Assembly (NCBI GenBank): GCA_019454045.1
Contig: SKCR01023426.1
Location: 1 to 64,000 of the forward strand
Reading direction: 5' to 3'
Length of the DNA stretch: 64,000 nt
Origin: Zanthoxylum bungeanum
Lineage: Eukaryota > Streptophyta > Magnoliopsida > Sapindales > Rutaceae
The position numbers and the translations under genes are program-made. Under the pieces are notes generated by a model. That model searched no databases. It saw only the letters and a list, made by a program, of their open reading frames with translations, and was not told the origin of the DNA. Each line of letters opens with the position of its first letter. Position 1 is the first letter of the stretch. Below, in pieces: positions 21,119 through 32,346 of this stretch.

Positions 21119-21746
21119 ATCTCCATATGTCTGGAGTGATACTTCCGTCTTGACATCACATCCAATACACTACGATTCCCAATAAACCAACAGAGGCGTA
21201 CTCAGAACCTGTTAAAGCCCAGGACGATCGAAACCAAAGTTTACCAATTGTCGCAAGTACTAGCGATGCAACTCTCAGGTTAAGACCAAATACACCTACC
21301 CTGAAGCGGACTCCCATAGACACATATTATATACTACTAATGGGATTCCGCGGGGTCTATCCAGAGCGAAACTATTTTCCATACCATCAGTAAAACACAA
21401 CCTCATATCGCACTTGCATAAGTATCCTATACTTAAACATATGAGAACTATGCCGTTATGCCCTCACAACTCACACAAGTGCAATACTAGTCTATTCCGC
21501 ATTATCGATGTTCAGTCTCGATAATACTACGACTAAAGATATTTAATGATTAGACCTTTATGGATTGATACTGTCTCATATCATCTCAATCCGGAACTAA
21601 TCATATGGACTTTTACCATTTATATATATCAAAGTAAATGAATCATAAATCGGTTAAAGGCAATTTCATTACTATATAGTTAATTTTGTACAAAAAACAT
21701 AATGTCTTTTACAAATAGTGACGCTATGGGTCATAACTGTCCAACA
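21119..21746 (-). repeat. 3' LTR of element E, first third only
   Basis: On the minus strand it starts TGTTGGACAGTTATGACC at 21746 and ends where element A begins. A TATA-like TATATATA lies near 21622. The sequence is closely related to LTRs D, F and G. Confidence 0.88.
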
Positions 21747-21761
21747 ATCTCCCACTTGGCC
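21747..21761 (-). other. Polypurine tract of element E
   Basis: On the minus strand GGCCAAGTGGGAGAT immediately precedes the 3' LTR. The same sequence precedes D's 3' LTR at 41848-41862. Confidence 0.8.
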
Positions 21762-21817
21762 TATAACCAGTCACTCAAGCATCTAATACCTGAACTATGT
21801 ACATGTCGCTCCAATTT

Positions 21818-22560
21818 TTACTGAGGAACCGCTTTCGTCAGCGGATCTGCCATGTTGTCATCTGATGCGACCTTCTCAACCTTCACATCACCACGATGTA
21901 TGATCTCACGTATCAGATGAAAACTTCTAAAAACATGCTTGGATCTTTGATGAGACAGCGGTTCCTTAGCCTGCGCTATAGCCCCGTTATTGTCACAATA
22001 CAAGGAACGGGCTCAGCTACTAACGGAACTACTCCTAATCCAATTAGGAATTTTCTAATCCAAACTGTTTCCTTTGCTGCTTCAGCTGCAGCAATGTACT
22101 CCGCTTCTGTTGTTGAATCGGCAACAGTCTCTTGCTGGGAAGATTTCCAGCTCACTGCTCCGTTATTCAAATAAAATATGTACCCCGATTGTGACTTACA
22201 GTCGTCTTTGTCGGTTTGGAAACTTACATCAGTATACCCAGTTACCTCAAGTTCTCCATCTCCATAGATTAAGAAAGTATCCTTAGTTCGTCTAAGATAC
22301 TTTAGGATATTCTTAACCGCCATCCAGTGACCTTCACCTAGATCGGCCTGATAGCGACTACACATGCTAAAAGCATAAGAGACATCAGGTCGAGTACATA
22401 TCATGGCATACATGATCGATCTGACTACCGAGGCGAACGATATCCGACTCATGTTGTCTCTCTCATCATGAGTTTTAGGACACATGTCCTTAGATAGATA
22501 GACGCCATGTGACACTGGCAACAGACATCTTTTGGACTGATCCATGTTGAATCTCTTCAA
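21818..22560 (-). pseudogene. pol: Copia RNase H (element E)
   Basis: Two open pieces in different frames (22560-21976 and 22003-21818) carry SIMYAMICTRPDVSYA, HWMAVKNILKYLRRTKD, TGYTDVSFQTDKDD (catalytic D), ADSTTEAEYIAAAEAAKE (catalytic E) and MYCDNNGAIAQAKEP (catalytic D), ending in NMADPLTKAV. This is a near-complete Copia RNase H with a frameshift near 21990. Confidence 0.88.
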
Positions 22561-23413
22561 TACTCTGTCAATGTACGTACTCTGGGAGAGTCCAAGCAGC
22601 TTTCTAGATCATCCCGGTAGATCTTTATTCCCAGAATCAAGGCTGCTCTCCCAGATCTTTCATGGAGAATTTCAATGAAAGCCAAGCTTTCACCAACGTT
22701 AGCAATGGGAATTTCATTTCCTATTAGCAATTCATCGTCACATAAAGGACAATAAAAGTCAGTGCTCCCCACTAACCTTCTTATATACACAAGGATCATC
22801 TCGTTTGAATGAAATCATATTATTTTATGATCTCATCAAAACATTGGTTCCATGACATCGATGCTTGCTTTAGTCCAAAAATGGACCGGTTTAACTTACA
22901 AACCTTGTTTGCTAGTCCTGGCATGATAAAACCGTCAGGCTGTTGCATATAAACTTCCTCCAAAAGGTTTCCGATAAGGAAAACGGTTTTAACATCCATC
23001 TACCATATCTCGTAATCGAAATATGCAGCAATTGCAAGCATTATCCGAATGTATTTAATCATGGCAACGGGTGAGAAAGTTTCGTCGTAATTGACACCAT
23101 GTCGTTGACGATACCCCTTCGATGCAAGCCTAGCTTTGTACGTTTGTACGTTACCTTCCATGTCGGTCTTCTTCTTGAAGATCCATTTTCACCTAATAGG
23201 CTTTACGCCTTCTGGTGCATCAACCAGTGTCCAAACTTGGTTGGTGTACATGGAATCCATTTCGGACTTCATGGCCTCTTTCCATAAAGCGGAATCGATA
23301 TCTTGTATCACTTCCTCATACGTAGCCAGTTCGTTATCCTCAATGAGATTGATATCTACATGAGGTGAGATCAGAAACCCATACCTCTCAGGTTGTTTCC
23401 TGACTCTCTCCAA
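22561..23413 (-). pseudogene. pol: Copia reverse transcriptase (element E), frameshifted
   Basis: The N-terminal part is open at 23413-23189 (residues WKEAMKSEMDSMYTNQVWTLV). The middle, 23188-22800, reads in broken frames through MDVKTVFL, EVYMQQPDGFI and GLKQAS. The third piece, 22799-22557, holds the active-site region as CDDELLIGNEI, so the usual first two residues of the Y-V-D-D motif are altered. Non-functional. Confidence 0.85.
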
Positions 23414-23529
23414 CCTACGTGGTCCTTGTGTAATAGAAGATTATGGTACAGTCACATCTCGGATGGACTGTTCTTGTTCTGTGGAGGATTCTATGCCAGT
23501 AACAGTATCACTACGATTTTCATCAAGTT

Positions 23530-24465
23530 CTACTTCCTCCCACTAACCACTGTATTTAGGAATTCCTTTTCAAGGAAAACCGCATGTAGAGCAACAAATA
23601 CTTTGTTCTCTCGTGGGTGATAGAAGTAATATCCTTTGGTTTCCCTAGGATATCCTACGAAAAGGCATTTATCCGATTTGGGTTCAAGTTTGGTACCTTC
23701 CAAACGCTTGACGTATGCCCAGCATCCCCAAATCTTCAGGAACGAAAAACCCAATTTCTTTCCTGTCCATATCTCATATGGTGTCTGTTGTGTAAAATTT
23801 GACTGAACCTTATTCAAATTAAGAATTGCATTGTTTAATGCATATCCCCAGAAGGAAATAGGTAGCTCGGTATGACTCATCATAGACCTTACCATGTCCA
23901 AGAAAGTTCGGTTTCTCCGTTCGGACACACCGTTTAATTACGGTATTCCAGGAGGAGTCCAATGTGAAAGAATACCATATTCTTTCAAGTAATCTAGAAA
24001 CTCATTGCTCAAGTATTCACCACCATGGTCCGACCGTAATGTCTTAATACTCTTGCCGGTCTGTTTTTCAACTTCGTGTCGAAACTCTTTGAATTTCTCA
24101 AAAGTTTCCGACTTGTGTCGCATAAGGTACACATAACCATAAACAGATGCATCATCCGTAAAGGTTACGATGTATTCATATCCATCTCTAGCCTGGCTAG
24201 ACATGGGCCCAAAAAATGTCACTATGAACGAGGGCAAACAGTTCAGTGGTGCGTTCACTCTTACCACTAAAACAGTTAAGTAAGATTCGCAGACGTCATA
24301 TGAATTTGGATCAAATCCTTCCAAGTACCCACTCTTCGAAAGTGTAGATATGCGAGTCTTGTTTTTGTGTCCCAGACGAAAGTGCCACATATAAGTTTCA
24401 TCTTTGTTACTCATTTTGAGCCTTTTATTTGTTATATTATATGTTGGAGATAGATTTATATTCAA
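23530..24465 (-). pseudogene. pol: Copia integrase (element E)
   Basis: Pieces 24465-23938 and 23928-23530 are in different frames. The first has the zinc-binding HLGHKNKTR-like region and the core with [19 protein letters not shown] (catalytic D) and LRSDHGGEYLSNEF (catalytic E). The second has ERRNRTFLDMVRSMM, FWGYALNNAILNLNKV and KIWGCWAYVKR, the family's C-terminal core. The cysteine pair of the zinc finger looks degraded. Confidence 0.88.
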
Positions 24466-24545
24466 AATATAAAGACCATTATTTGCAACAGTAGTGCAAA
24501 TTTCTACATCATTTTTATATAATTAACACCCAATGTTTCTAAATA

Positions 24546-25031
24546 CTAAAATGTATACCCACATTGGGTTAACATAGATACATATATAATATTCCTAGTC
24601 AAACTAGGTACATAATAACAGTCATTAAGTTCAAGTACATGCCCCATGGGTAGTTCCAAAACAAAAGTGCCCACGGCCAAAACAGCAACAGGTGTCCCGT
24701 TTCCAACACGCAGATTAATCTCCCCTGAAGCCAGTTTCCTACTAATCTGCAGATCCTGCACATCAGTACATATATGAGTACCACAACCAGAATCAAAAAT
24801 CCAATTTTTAAAACTAGAAGTAGCCATGTTTATTTCAATAACAAACATACATGAGGTCGGTGCCTTACCCGCCTTTATCTCATTCTGGAGCTCCTTGTAC
24901 TCACGGCAGTCACGCTTCCAGTGACCCCGCTTGCCACACTGGAGGCAAACATCTTGAGATTTGTCCTTAGGCTTCCCGGAAGCCTTTGACGATTTGGCCT
25001 TGCCCTTTCTATTATGTTTCTTCTTCTTCAC
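24546..25031 (-). pseudogene. gag-pol: Copia Gag zinc knuckle and protease (element E)
   Basis: After a lysine-rich stretch comes a CCHC knuckle, C-L-Q-C-G-K-R-G-H-W-K-R-D-C (about 24950-24905). The aspartic protease follows, with WIFDSGCGTHIC (D-S-G intact), LRVGNGTPVAV and YYVPSLTRNIIYVS. The piece begins one frame away from gag at 25031. The adjoining gag end indicates a small frameshift rather than programmed separation, although a programmed shift cannot be excluded. Confidence 0.85.
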
Positions 25032-25669
25032 ACTTCCAGAGTTGTCTTGGGCCCAGCCCTTGGTGTCTGAGATGTCGAAGCAAAGTGCGCCTCGTACTTG
25101 TTGCCCTTGAGAAGCTCATTCTCAGCTTCCTTGAGAGTAGACAATAACTCTCCAAGAGTATCATCAGTGTTCATCAAATTATAGTTTATGACAAACTGTC
25201 TCCAGGAGTCGGGGAGAGATTGCAAGACCATGTCTATGGTAATCTCAGCCTCAAAGACTATCCCCATAGTAGCTAGCTCATATATGTCAGCAATCATCTG
25301 TGCCACATGGGACTTAACAGACATGCTTTCTAACATGCGTGAACGGAAGAGCTTCTTAACTAACTCATATCTTTGCGACCTCTTGTTAGATCGGTGAAGA
25401 TCTTGCAACCTCACCAACATGTTGTAAGGATCCAAGTCCCTGTTTTGTCGACGGAAATGCTGAGTCATGGAAGCAAACATAATAGACTGAGCAGTATCAC
25501 AATCATCGCTGTGAGTCGTCCAAAGCTCCATCTCAAGTGTCTGATAAGGTGTGGGTTTAGGCCCAAGAGGTGTCTGTATGGTGTATAACAGCCTCTCAGC
25601 TCCAAGGACTATCCTTAGATTCATCTCCCAATCGGCAAAGTTTGTGCCCTTAAAGATATTCTTGCCCAT
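25028..25669 (-). CDS. gag: Copia Gag, N-terminal and middle part (element E)
   Basis: A 213-residue frame begins with MGKN and includes NFADWEMNLRIVLGAERLLY, then LVKKLFRSRMLESMSVKSHV and the helical region with LPDSWRQFVINYNLMN. These features are typical of Copia UBN2-type Gag, which forms the virus-like particle shell. The start is the first ATG after a putative splice acceptor at 25756. It lacks its zinc knuckle, which lies in the next frame. Confidence 0.8.
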   Translation of the reverse strand: MGKNIFKGTNFADWEMNLRIVLGAERLLYTIQTPLGPKPTPYQTLEMELWTTHSDDCDTAQSIMFASMTQHFRRQNRDLDPYNMLVRLQDLHRSNKRSQRYELVKKLFRSRMLESMSVKSHVAQMIADIYELATMGIVFEAEITIDMVLQSLPDSWRQFVINYNLMNTDDTLGELLSTLKEAENELLKGNKYEAHFASTSQTPRAGPKTTLEV

Positions 25670-27884
25670 GATAATGTCTCAGATATTTCCCTTTCCAGTC
25701 ATCTTGACTACGACAGTCTAACTATCTAGTCAATGATATTTTGGGTACAGTCTAACTGTTACAAGAAAAATAACATTATATTAGTCCACCTAATAAAATA
25801 ATTTCGACGAAATAATTTGAAAGCGCGTAAAGCTAAGTATCTGAATAAAATTGAAAATTCAATACTAGCCTCTCACTATTTTTTGGTGAGCCTCTAACCC
25901 TATGTCGAGTACTCGGAAAACCCAGTTTCCTAGTGGGCTAGGATCCCGTTAAATAACACATAAACTTGACTTTGGCCAACAAGCTGTATGATAATTAACT
26001 AGGTAGATCTCGAAGATCAATTGGATCTCGTCCAATTCCTAGATCCGGTAGGTGGACATCCAAGTCCGAAACATATATACAATACATATGCCAAAGTATC
26101 CAATATATTTTCCTAACCTTTTTCCTCTGAATCAGCTAAGCCTTGGATTTGGCACAACAAGCTTAATGATTCCAGTTAAGCGGAACCCATTGACATGGAA
26201 AGTTTCCCAATCAATATCGATGACAATAAGTGATCTTAACTTTGGCCAACAAATCACGACTTGGATAGGACACCGATATGGAACAAAACTCTCATGATTT
26301 AAACACATCCACAATTGACAAATGCCTTGACTTTGGCCAACAAACCAATGCCAATTTTGGATCTTGAGTAAGAATCACTCAACGGAAGGAAAAATCACTT
26401 AATATTATTTTAAGGGTTTTTCGCGTAAATTGGCAACCAATTTATTATCTTTGTTAAGGTCTCATCATCACCCTTAAGCATGCTTCTAAAACATAATAAG
26501 GCATGGAAAGTAAATTAATAACGATATGCGGATGGATATTTAAACAGATTGTTCCTAGAACAAATCAATCTCTTTCCTCTCCCCGGCTAGCACTATTCTA
26601 CTTCTACCCAATTACATAATACAATAATAGAAACCTTATTGCAATGAGGGGAATTAGGTGAGAAGAGAATACAAAGAGATAATAAGAGACAAGGCTGGAC
26701 ACGCAGGTCCAATTTATAAATTCCAAATTTAGAATAATTTCCAAAATTACCATTTCCCTTCTAATATCCATCCGATATACGCTATTCATTCATCACATCC
26801 ATATATTCATTCAAGCATGTTATTCAATCAAACTAATCAAATTAATTATCTTTGAATATAAGTGATCATCCAATGTTCAAACAATGATTTGATTTTGCAC
26901 GAGTCCAACTCGTTTGAGAATAAGTACTTAAAGTACGAATTCTTGAATTATATCGAACTACTTGTTAAATCTAATTTAATCTGTATTCAACATTAATTCA
27001 ATTTAAGTCTAAATTAAATGTCTACACTTTTTATTGCGTTTTAATGACTTAGATTCCAAATCTAATCCTATCGGGTCTCAAAGCCCAACTAACATCCAAT
27101 GTTTCTTTAATTAAAGTCCGATGGGCCTTCAATTGATTTTATAAGGCATGGGCTTTGGTCAATATGGGTCAAACCCAATTACCAAGCCCAATTGAAGAAT
27201 CACCCTCATTTGCCAAAAATCAATTTTAGTCCATAAGACCCAATTAAAGTTTTAAAGCCCATTTATTACATTTGGACTTAATGGAATGGTTTAGGCCCAA
27301 TTTGGATCCAATCCAATTGGCCTAAACCAACTTGGCCCAACCAGGCCCATTATGCCCAAATATAACATTTTCAAGCCCAATTCAAAATCAAACACATTAA
27401 TCAAATTTTAATATTCCAAATTTTAAAATTCAATTAACTAAAGTGTAAAGTCATGATAAATCTCTTAAATCAATATTTCCAAAACATTAATCTAACCATT
27501 AATCATATTATTCATCATCAACACATGTCCAACATATTTGATTCAAAAAATCATCTTATTACATGTTATTCAACTCTCGGCCAAGGTAAGGATTTTTTTT
27601 CGATTTCATTTTTTTAATCCGATCGAATTACAAATCGACATATCCAATCATTTCAAGTCATCCAATGATCATCAAAACAACAATACCATGACTTCCTAGG
27701 GCAATAAGCATTCGACCAAGCCTTATTATTTGGGGAAAAATTCATCCAATTTATTTTCCACAAAATTGATCATGTATAACAATAAGTTATCAATATACAA
27801 GCATACTTAATCAAACAATTTCATCAAATCATGCTTCAATCAATTTTACCCAAATTTTGCCCTAATATTTTCATGCTTAAAAAA
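25670..27884 (-). other. 5' leader of element E (2.2 kb), putative intron
   Basis: No long reading frame is present between primer site and gag. It contains iterated CTTGACTTTGGCCAACAA copies at 25965-25983, 26235-26252 (one mismatch) and 26326-26343, plus a degenerate one near 26143-26163. A hairpin with arms TTGAGT and ACTCAA lies near 26362-26381. Palindromes ATTGGATCCAAT-like and GGCCCAA-rich lie near 27290-27330. On the minus strand a pyrimidine-rich run ending in AACAG at 25756 resembles a 3' splice site. A donor-like GTAAGTAT lies in the LTR at 27986. Confidence 0.6.
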
Positions 27885-27899
27885 GGCTCCATGATACCA
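27885..27899 (-). other. Primer-binding site of element E
   Basis: On the minus strand TGGTATCATGGAGCC begins one base after the LTR end. It resembles the Copia initiator-Met tRNA primer site with extra bases in the middle. Confidence 0.75.
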
Positions 27900-27900
27900 T

Positions 27901-29520
27901 TGTTGGTTTCTATTGATGTCCCAATATCAATTTTAGGCAATGTAATGAATTAATATAACTAAGAAGCATGACGGAAACATACTTACAACGATCGGTTTGA
28001 TGTGATGCTCAACAAAAATGAACTCCTCCAAGCACCCAAAGATTCGGCCAAGTGAGGGTTTTGTTGATGAAGATTCGGCCAAAAGAAAAAGAGAGTCCAA
28101 GCTCCAAGCTTTTCAAGATCTAAGCTCTTGTGTTGGTTTCCCTAACACATTTGTTTTGATCCTTTGATTTTTGCTAGCAAATGAAGAAAAACTCCAAGCT
28201 TTCCTCCTATGGGTTTCACGGCAAAGCGAGAGAAGAGAGAGTTTTGTTTTAATATTTGTTTTCTAAAAACATAAAAATGAAAAACTAATACCAAAATTTG
28301 GTATATGCCTTTCAAAAAGTCAAAAGCATTTTGGCTCCAAAACTTCATTAATTAGCCACACCTAACTCCATCATGAATAGTGACTGGGTGTCTTTCACCA
28401 AAAAGTGAATCTTGACATCTATCACTAATGAATGACAAGTGATGTGACTTCGCGATGTGACTTGTGGGCCCCACTCGATTCAAAATACGAGTGTGTCCGC
28501 AAACACTTCCAGGCTCGGTTTCGCTAATTCCGAATTAACGAATTTCCGTCGCGACGTAATTAAATAATTATGCATAGCAAAATTTCTATTCACGTCGCTA
28601 ACGAATTAATTCTAAATTAACTCGTTTGCCCGAATTAAAATCCGATTTTAATTCCGCGTCGAAATCTAATTTCGAATAATATATTGAATATATTATTCAT
28701 CGATTAATTCTAAATTAATCTTTCTCCCTCTTCGAATAGTACTTTATCCAAGATTAAAGTTTCTCCGTAATTAATCCTAGATTAATAAAGTTCGAATCAA
28801 ACGTCATCGGTGAATCTTCGCGAAGCGACCCAAGAGATCTCCGGATATGTTGGCAGTAAATACGATCGTCGGACTATCCGAACACATACGTACCTCATAC
28901 TACGTTTTTACCGATTTACGAGACAAAGTTGGCTTCTAGCAAACCGCCATGCCTTCCTAATTCTCCAGAAATATTCTTACTGGAATATATGATCTTTATC
29001 AGGCATAGTATACCATAGTATTACGTATTGCGATCCAGTATCGGCTGTCACGTTCAAGGCATGGGGCTGGAATAGTGTCTGCCCCGTACGAAGCATAATC
29101 GGATATCAAGCAACTAGTCTCTTTGAATCGGATAATCATGACCTTGTCATATTATCCCGATGGTTGCAACACTATAGAGAACCATTTTTGAATCCCTGCG
29201 TGATCATCATCATCATATGTCTAGAGTGATACTTCCGTCTTGACATCACATCCAATACACTACGATTCCCAATAAAACCAGCATTGGTGTACTCAAAACC
29301 TGTTAAAGCCCTAGATGACTAAAACCAAAGTTTACCGACTGTCGCAAGTACTAGCGATGCAAGTCTCAGGTTAAGACCAAATAAACCTACCCTGAAGCGG
29401 ACTCCCCAGGGTCTATCCAGAGCGAAGCTATTTTCCGTACCATCAGTAAAACACAACCTCCTATCGCACTCGCATAAGTATCCTATACTTAAACGTACGA
29501 GAACTATGCCGTTATGCCCT
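27901..29520 (-). repeat. 5' LTR of element E, 3' portion
   Basis: On the minus strand it ends in AAACCAACA at 27901. It is interrupted at 29520 by element C. The outer portion resumes at 46027-46231. About 75 bp present in the E 3' LTR (about 21463-21540) are missing between the two pieces. Confidence 0.9.
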
Positions 29521-30414
29521 ACATACATGTGCATTTTCATAAATTTATTTATGATAGTAAATAGTTTATAATTTGATTCAAAAATATTTTAGTTTTTTTA
29601 TCGATTAGTCGATTAAATAATATTTGTGAATTAATTTTAAATCGTTAAAATTTGTAATGTCACAAAATTCAGTTCTAAGTATTTATAATAAATTGTTTAT
29701 CATGAATAACTTAGATGTTTCATAATGAATTTAAGTTTTATTAGTAAAGCGGGTAATTTTATTATGAAACAATTAATTTGAGAATTAAATACCTTTAATA
29801 TTGATTTCTTGGTCTTTTTCCGCTAAGTTTTCAAAACATTAGATGGTTTACATATAAAATCACTAAACTTAAAATAATGAGTGGGTGTAGTTTGTCAAAA
29901 CATCATTTGGTCTCCACCGTTAGTGCAACATCGTGAAATCTAAGTGGGACTTCGTGATGACTTTAGTTTCATCCTCCCTAAGGAGAGTATTTGCTTAGGT
30001 TAATATCAAGGTTGTACTTCTTACGATAGGATTTATAAAATGTATTTCATAATTAACTTACCCTAAGGTGGTTGTTATGAGTTAAATTTTAAGGATCCAA
30101 AACGGTGGGTTACACTCATATAAATATAGTTAAAAGTGTTAATTATATTTAGACCAAAAATTGGTTATGAATAAATTTTGAAAATATGAGATTTTTTGAA
30201 AAAATTTATTAATTGAGATTGTCTCTATTTTAATAAGGTATTGTGATCGACCCTAAGGCAACATAATATGCTTATTAATTTTTCCGAGGCTATAGTAGTG
30301 CATATATATTTTAGTGTTTTGCATATGCATCATGCATCATGATTACTATGCCGAATTTATTTTGAATTTTATGCATGGAATAATTTAGAATATTTTTTTA
30401 ATGATTTCAGAAAT
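29521..30414 (+). other. Leader region of element C
   Basis: AT-rich, no coding signal, no recognisable primer site. The 5' LTR and primer site were lost in the deletion at 29520/29521. Confidence 0.6.
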
Positions 30415-30939
30415 ATGTCAAATCCAATCCTATCACTGCATGCTACTGAAAAATTAACTGGTGATAACTTTGCTAAGTGGAAGTATGACATGAATATAAT
30501 ACTTGTGCTGGATAACCTGAAGCTTGTCCTGATAGAGGAATGTCCTCCCAAACCTGCTGTGAATGCAAACAAAAACATTATAGATGCTTATGAGAATTGG
30601 GTTCGAGGAAATGACAAGGCTCGTTGTTATTTATTTGCCACTATGTCCGACGTGCTTAAAACAAAGTTCGAAAAGATAGAGACTGCTTATGAGATAATGG
30701 AGTCTCTACAGGGCATATTTGGCGAACCCTCTGATCAAGCCAAACATGAAGCATTCAGGAAAGTCTTGAACTGCAAAATGGAAGCTGGAACCCGTGTTCG
30801 TGAACATGTGCTAATGATGATTAGTATGATTCATGAAGCTGAAATCAACGGTGCAACTATAGATGAAGGCATAAAAGTGGACTTAATTTTGGAAAGTCTT
30901 AGCTCACAATTTCTTCAGTTCAAAAGATTTTATGAGTAA
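30415..30939 (+). CDS. gag: Copia Gag, N-terminal part (element C)
   Basis: The 174-residue frame begins MSNPILSL and includes KLTGDNFAKWKYDMNIIL, a Copia Gag start, then KARCYLFATMSDVLKTKFE, and ends FLQFKRFYE. It then shifts into the overlapping frame at 30932. It would form particle shells in an intact element. The start is the only ATG in frame near the conserved N-terminus. Confidence 0.8.
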   Translation: MSNPILSLHATEKLTGDNFAKWKYDMNIILVLDNLKLVLIEECPPKPAVNANKNIIDAYENWVRGNDKARCYLFATMSDVLKTKFEKIETAYEIMESLQGIFGEPSDQAKHEAFRKVLNCKMEAGTRVREHVLMMISMIHEAEINGATIDEGIKVDLILESLSSQFLQFKRFYE

Positions 30940-31321
30940 CTTGAGTTATACTTTGACTCAATTACTTATCGAACTCACAACTTTTGAGTCTTTTTCTGAG
31001 GAAAGCAAGGTAAAAGCAAATGTTGCTGAACCTTCTACCTCTAACTCTTCTTTAAAGAAGAGAAAGAGAAATAAGAATAAAGGTAAGAGTTCAGGAACTG
31101 AGAAAACAGTAGGAAGCAGCAACAAAAGAACCAAGCCAAACAATAATCAAGGTAAATCAGATTTACTTGTTACTAAATCTTGTTTAGTTGAAAATGATTT
31201 ATCACTCTGGATAATTGATTCAGTAGCGACTATTCATATTTGTTGTTTCTTACAGAAGCTTGATTCTTACACAAGACTTGCTGACGGGGACTTTACTTTG
31301 AGAGTTGGGAATGCGCTTTAG
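30932..31321 (+). pseudogene. gag-pol: Copia Gag C-terminus and protease start (element C)
   Basis: It continues Gag in another frame (LSYTLTQLLIELTTFES), followed by a basic K/N/R-rich stretch. No CCHC zinc knuckle is visible where one is expected, before the protease. The protease motif reads WIIDSVATIHIC, so the glycine of D-S-G is replaced. The frame ends at 31321. Confidence 0.75.
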
Positions 31322-32346
31322 TTTCAGCATCAGCAGTTGGACAAATAAAACTTTATGTTGAGAACAATAAATTTTTATTTTTGAATAATGTTTATTTCGT
31401 ACCGGGGTTTACTAGAAACCTCATTTCAGTTTCTCGACTTTATGAACAATGTTATTCAGTTTCTTTTGATAATAAATCAGTTGTTATTTCAAGAAATGGT
31501 TTGAATATTTGTTCTGGTTTTATTGAAAATGGGCTCTATGTAATAAGGCCCAATTTTAATTCATTATTGAATGCTGAAATGTTCAAAGTTGCATTGCCAA
31601 AAACAAAGAAGCAAAAGATTTCTCACACTGATAACACATATCTATAGCACCTAAGACTTGGTCATATAAATCTTGACATGATAAATAGGCTTGTAAAGGA
31701 TGGTCCTTTAAGAGAACTAAAAGTTGGTACTCTACCAGTCTGTGAATCATGTCTTGAAGGTAAGATGACAAAAAGGCCTTTCTCTCCAAAAGGCAATAGG
31801 GCCCAAGAACCACTGAAGCTTATACATTCAGATGTTTGTGGACCAATGTCTACACAAGCAAGAGGTGGCTATGAGTACTTCGTTACTTTTGTTGATGATT
31901 ACTCTAGATATGGTTATGTTTACCTAATGAGACATAAGTCTGAAACTTTTGGAAAGTTTAAAGAATTCCAAATCGAAACGGAAAAACAATTAGGTAAATC
32001 AATCAAGTGCCTTCGATCAGATCGAGGAGGTGAATATCTTGATAATGAATTCAAAGATCACCTATTAGAGTATGGGATTTTGTCCCAACTAACTACACCT
32101 GGTACACCTCAGCAAAATGGTGTAGCTGAGAGGAGGAATCGAACTTTACTCGACATGATTCGTTCCATGTTGAGTTATTCTTCACTTCCAAAATCGTTTT
32201 GGGGGTATGTTATACAAACAACAACCTACATTTTGAATGTGGTTCCATCTAAGTCAGTACCTAGAACACCTTTAGAGTTATGGAGTGGACCCAGTTTGAG
32301 TTACTTTCGTATATGGGGGGTGCCCAGCATACGTGCTAATGGGTAA
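31322..32346 (+). pseudogene. pol: Copia protease end and integrase (element C)
   Basis: 31381-31647 carries the protease end (NNVYFVPGFTRNLISVSRL) and the start of integrase. A TAG stop at 31645-31647 falls just before the H of HLRLGHIN. 31678-32346 has [23 protein letters not shown] (first D), [13 protein letters not shown] (second D), [10 protein letters not shown] (E), and [21 protein letters not shown]. Apart from the stop and a later frameshift near 32330, the integrase is well preserved. Confidence 0.88.
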
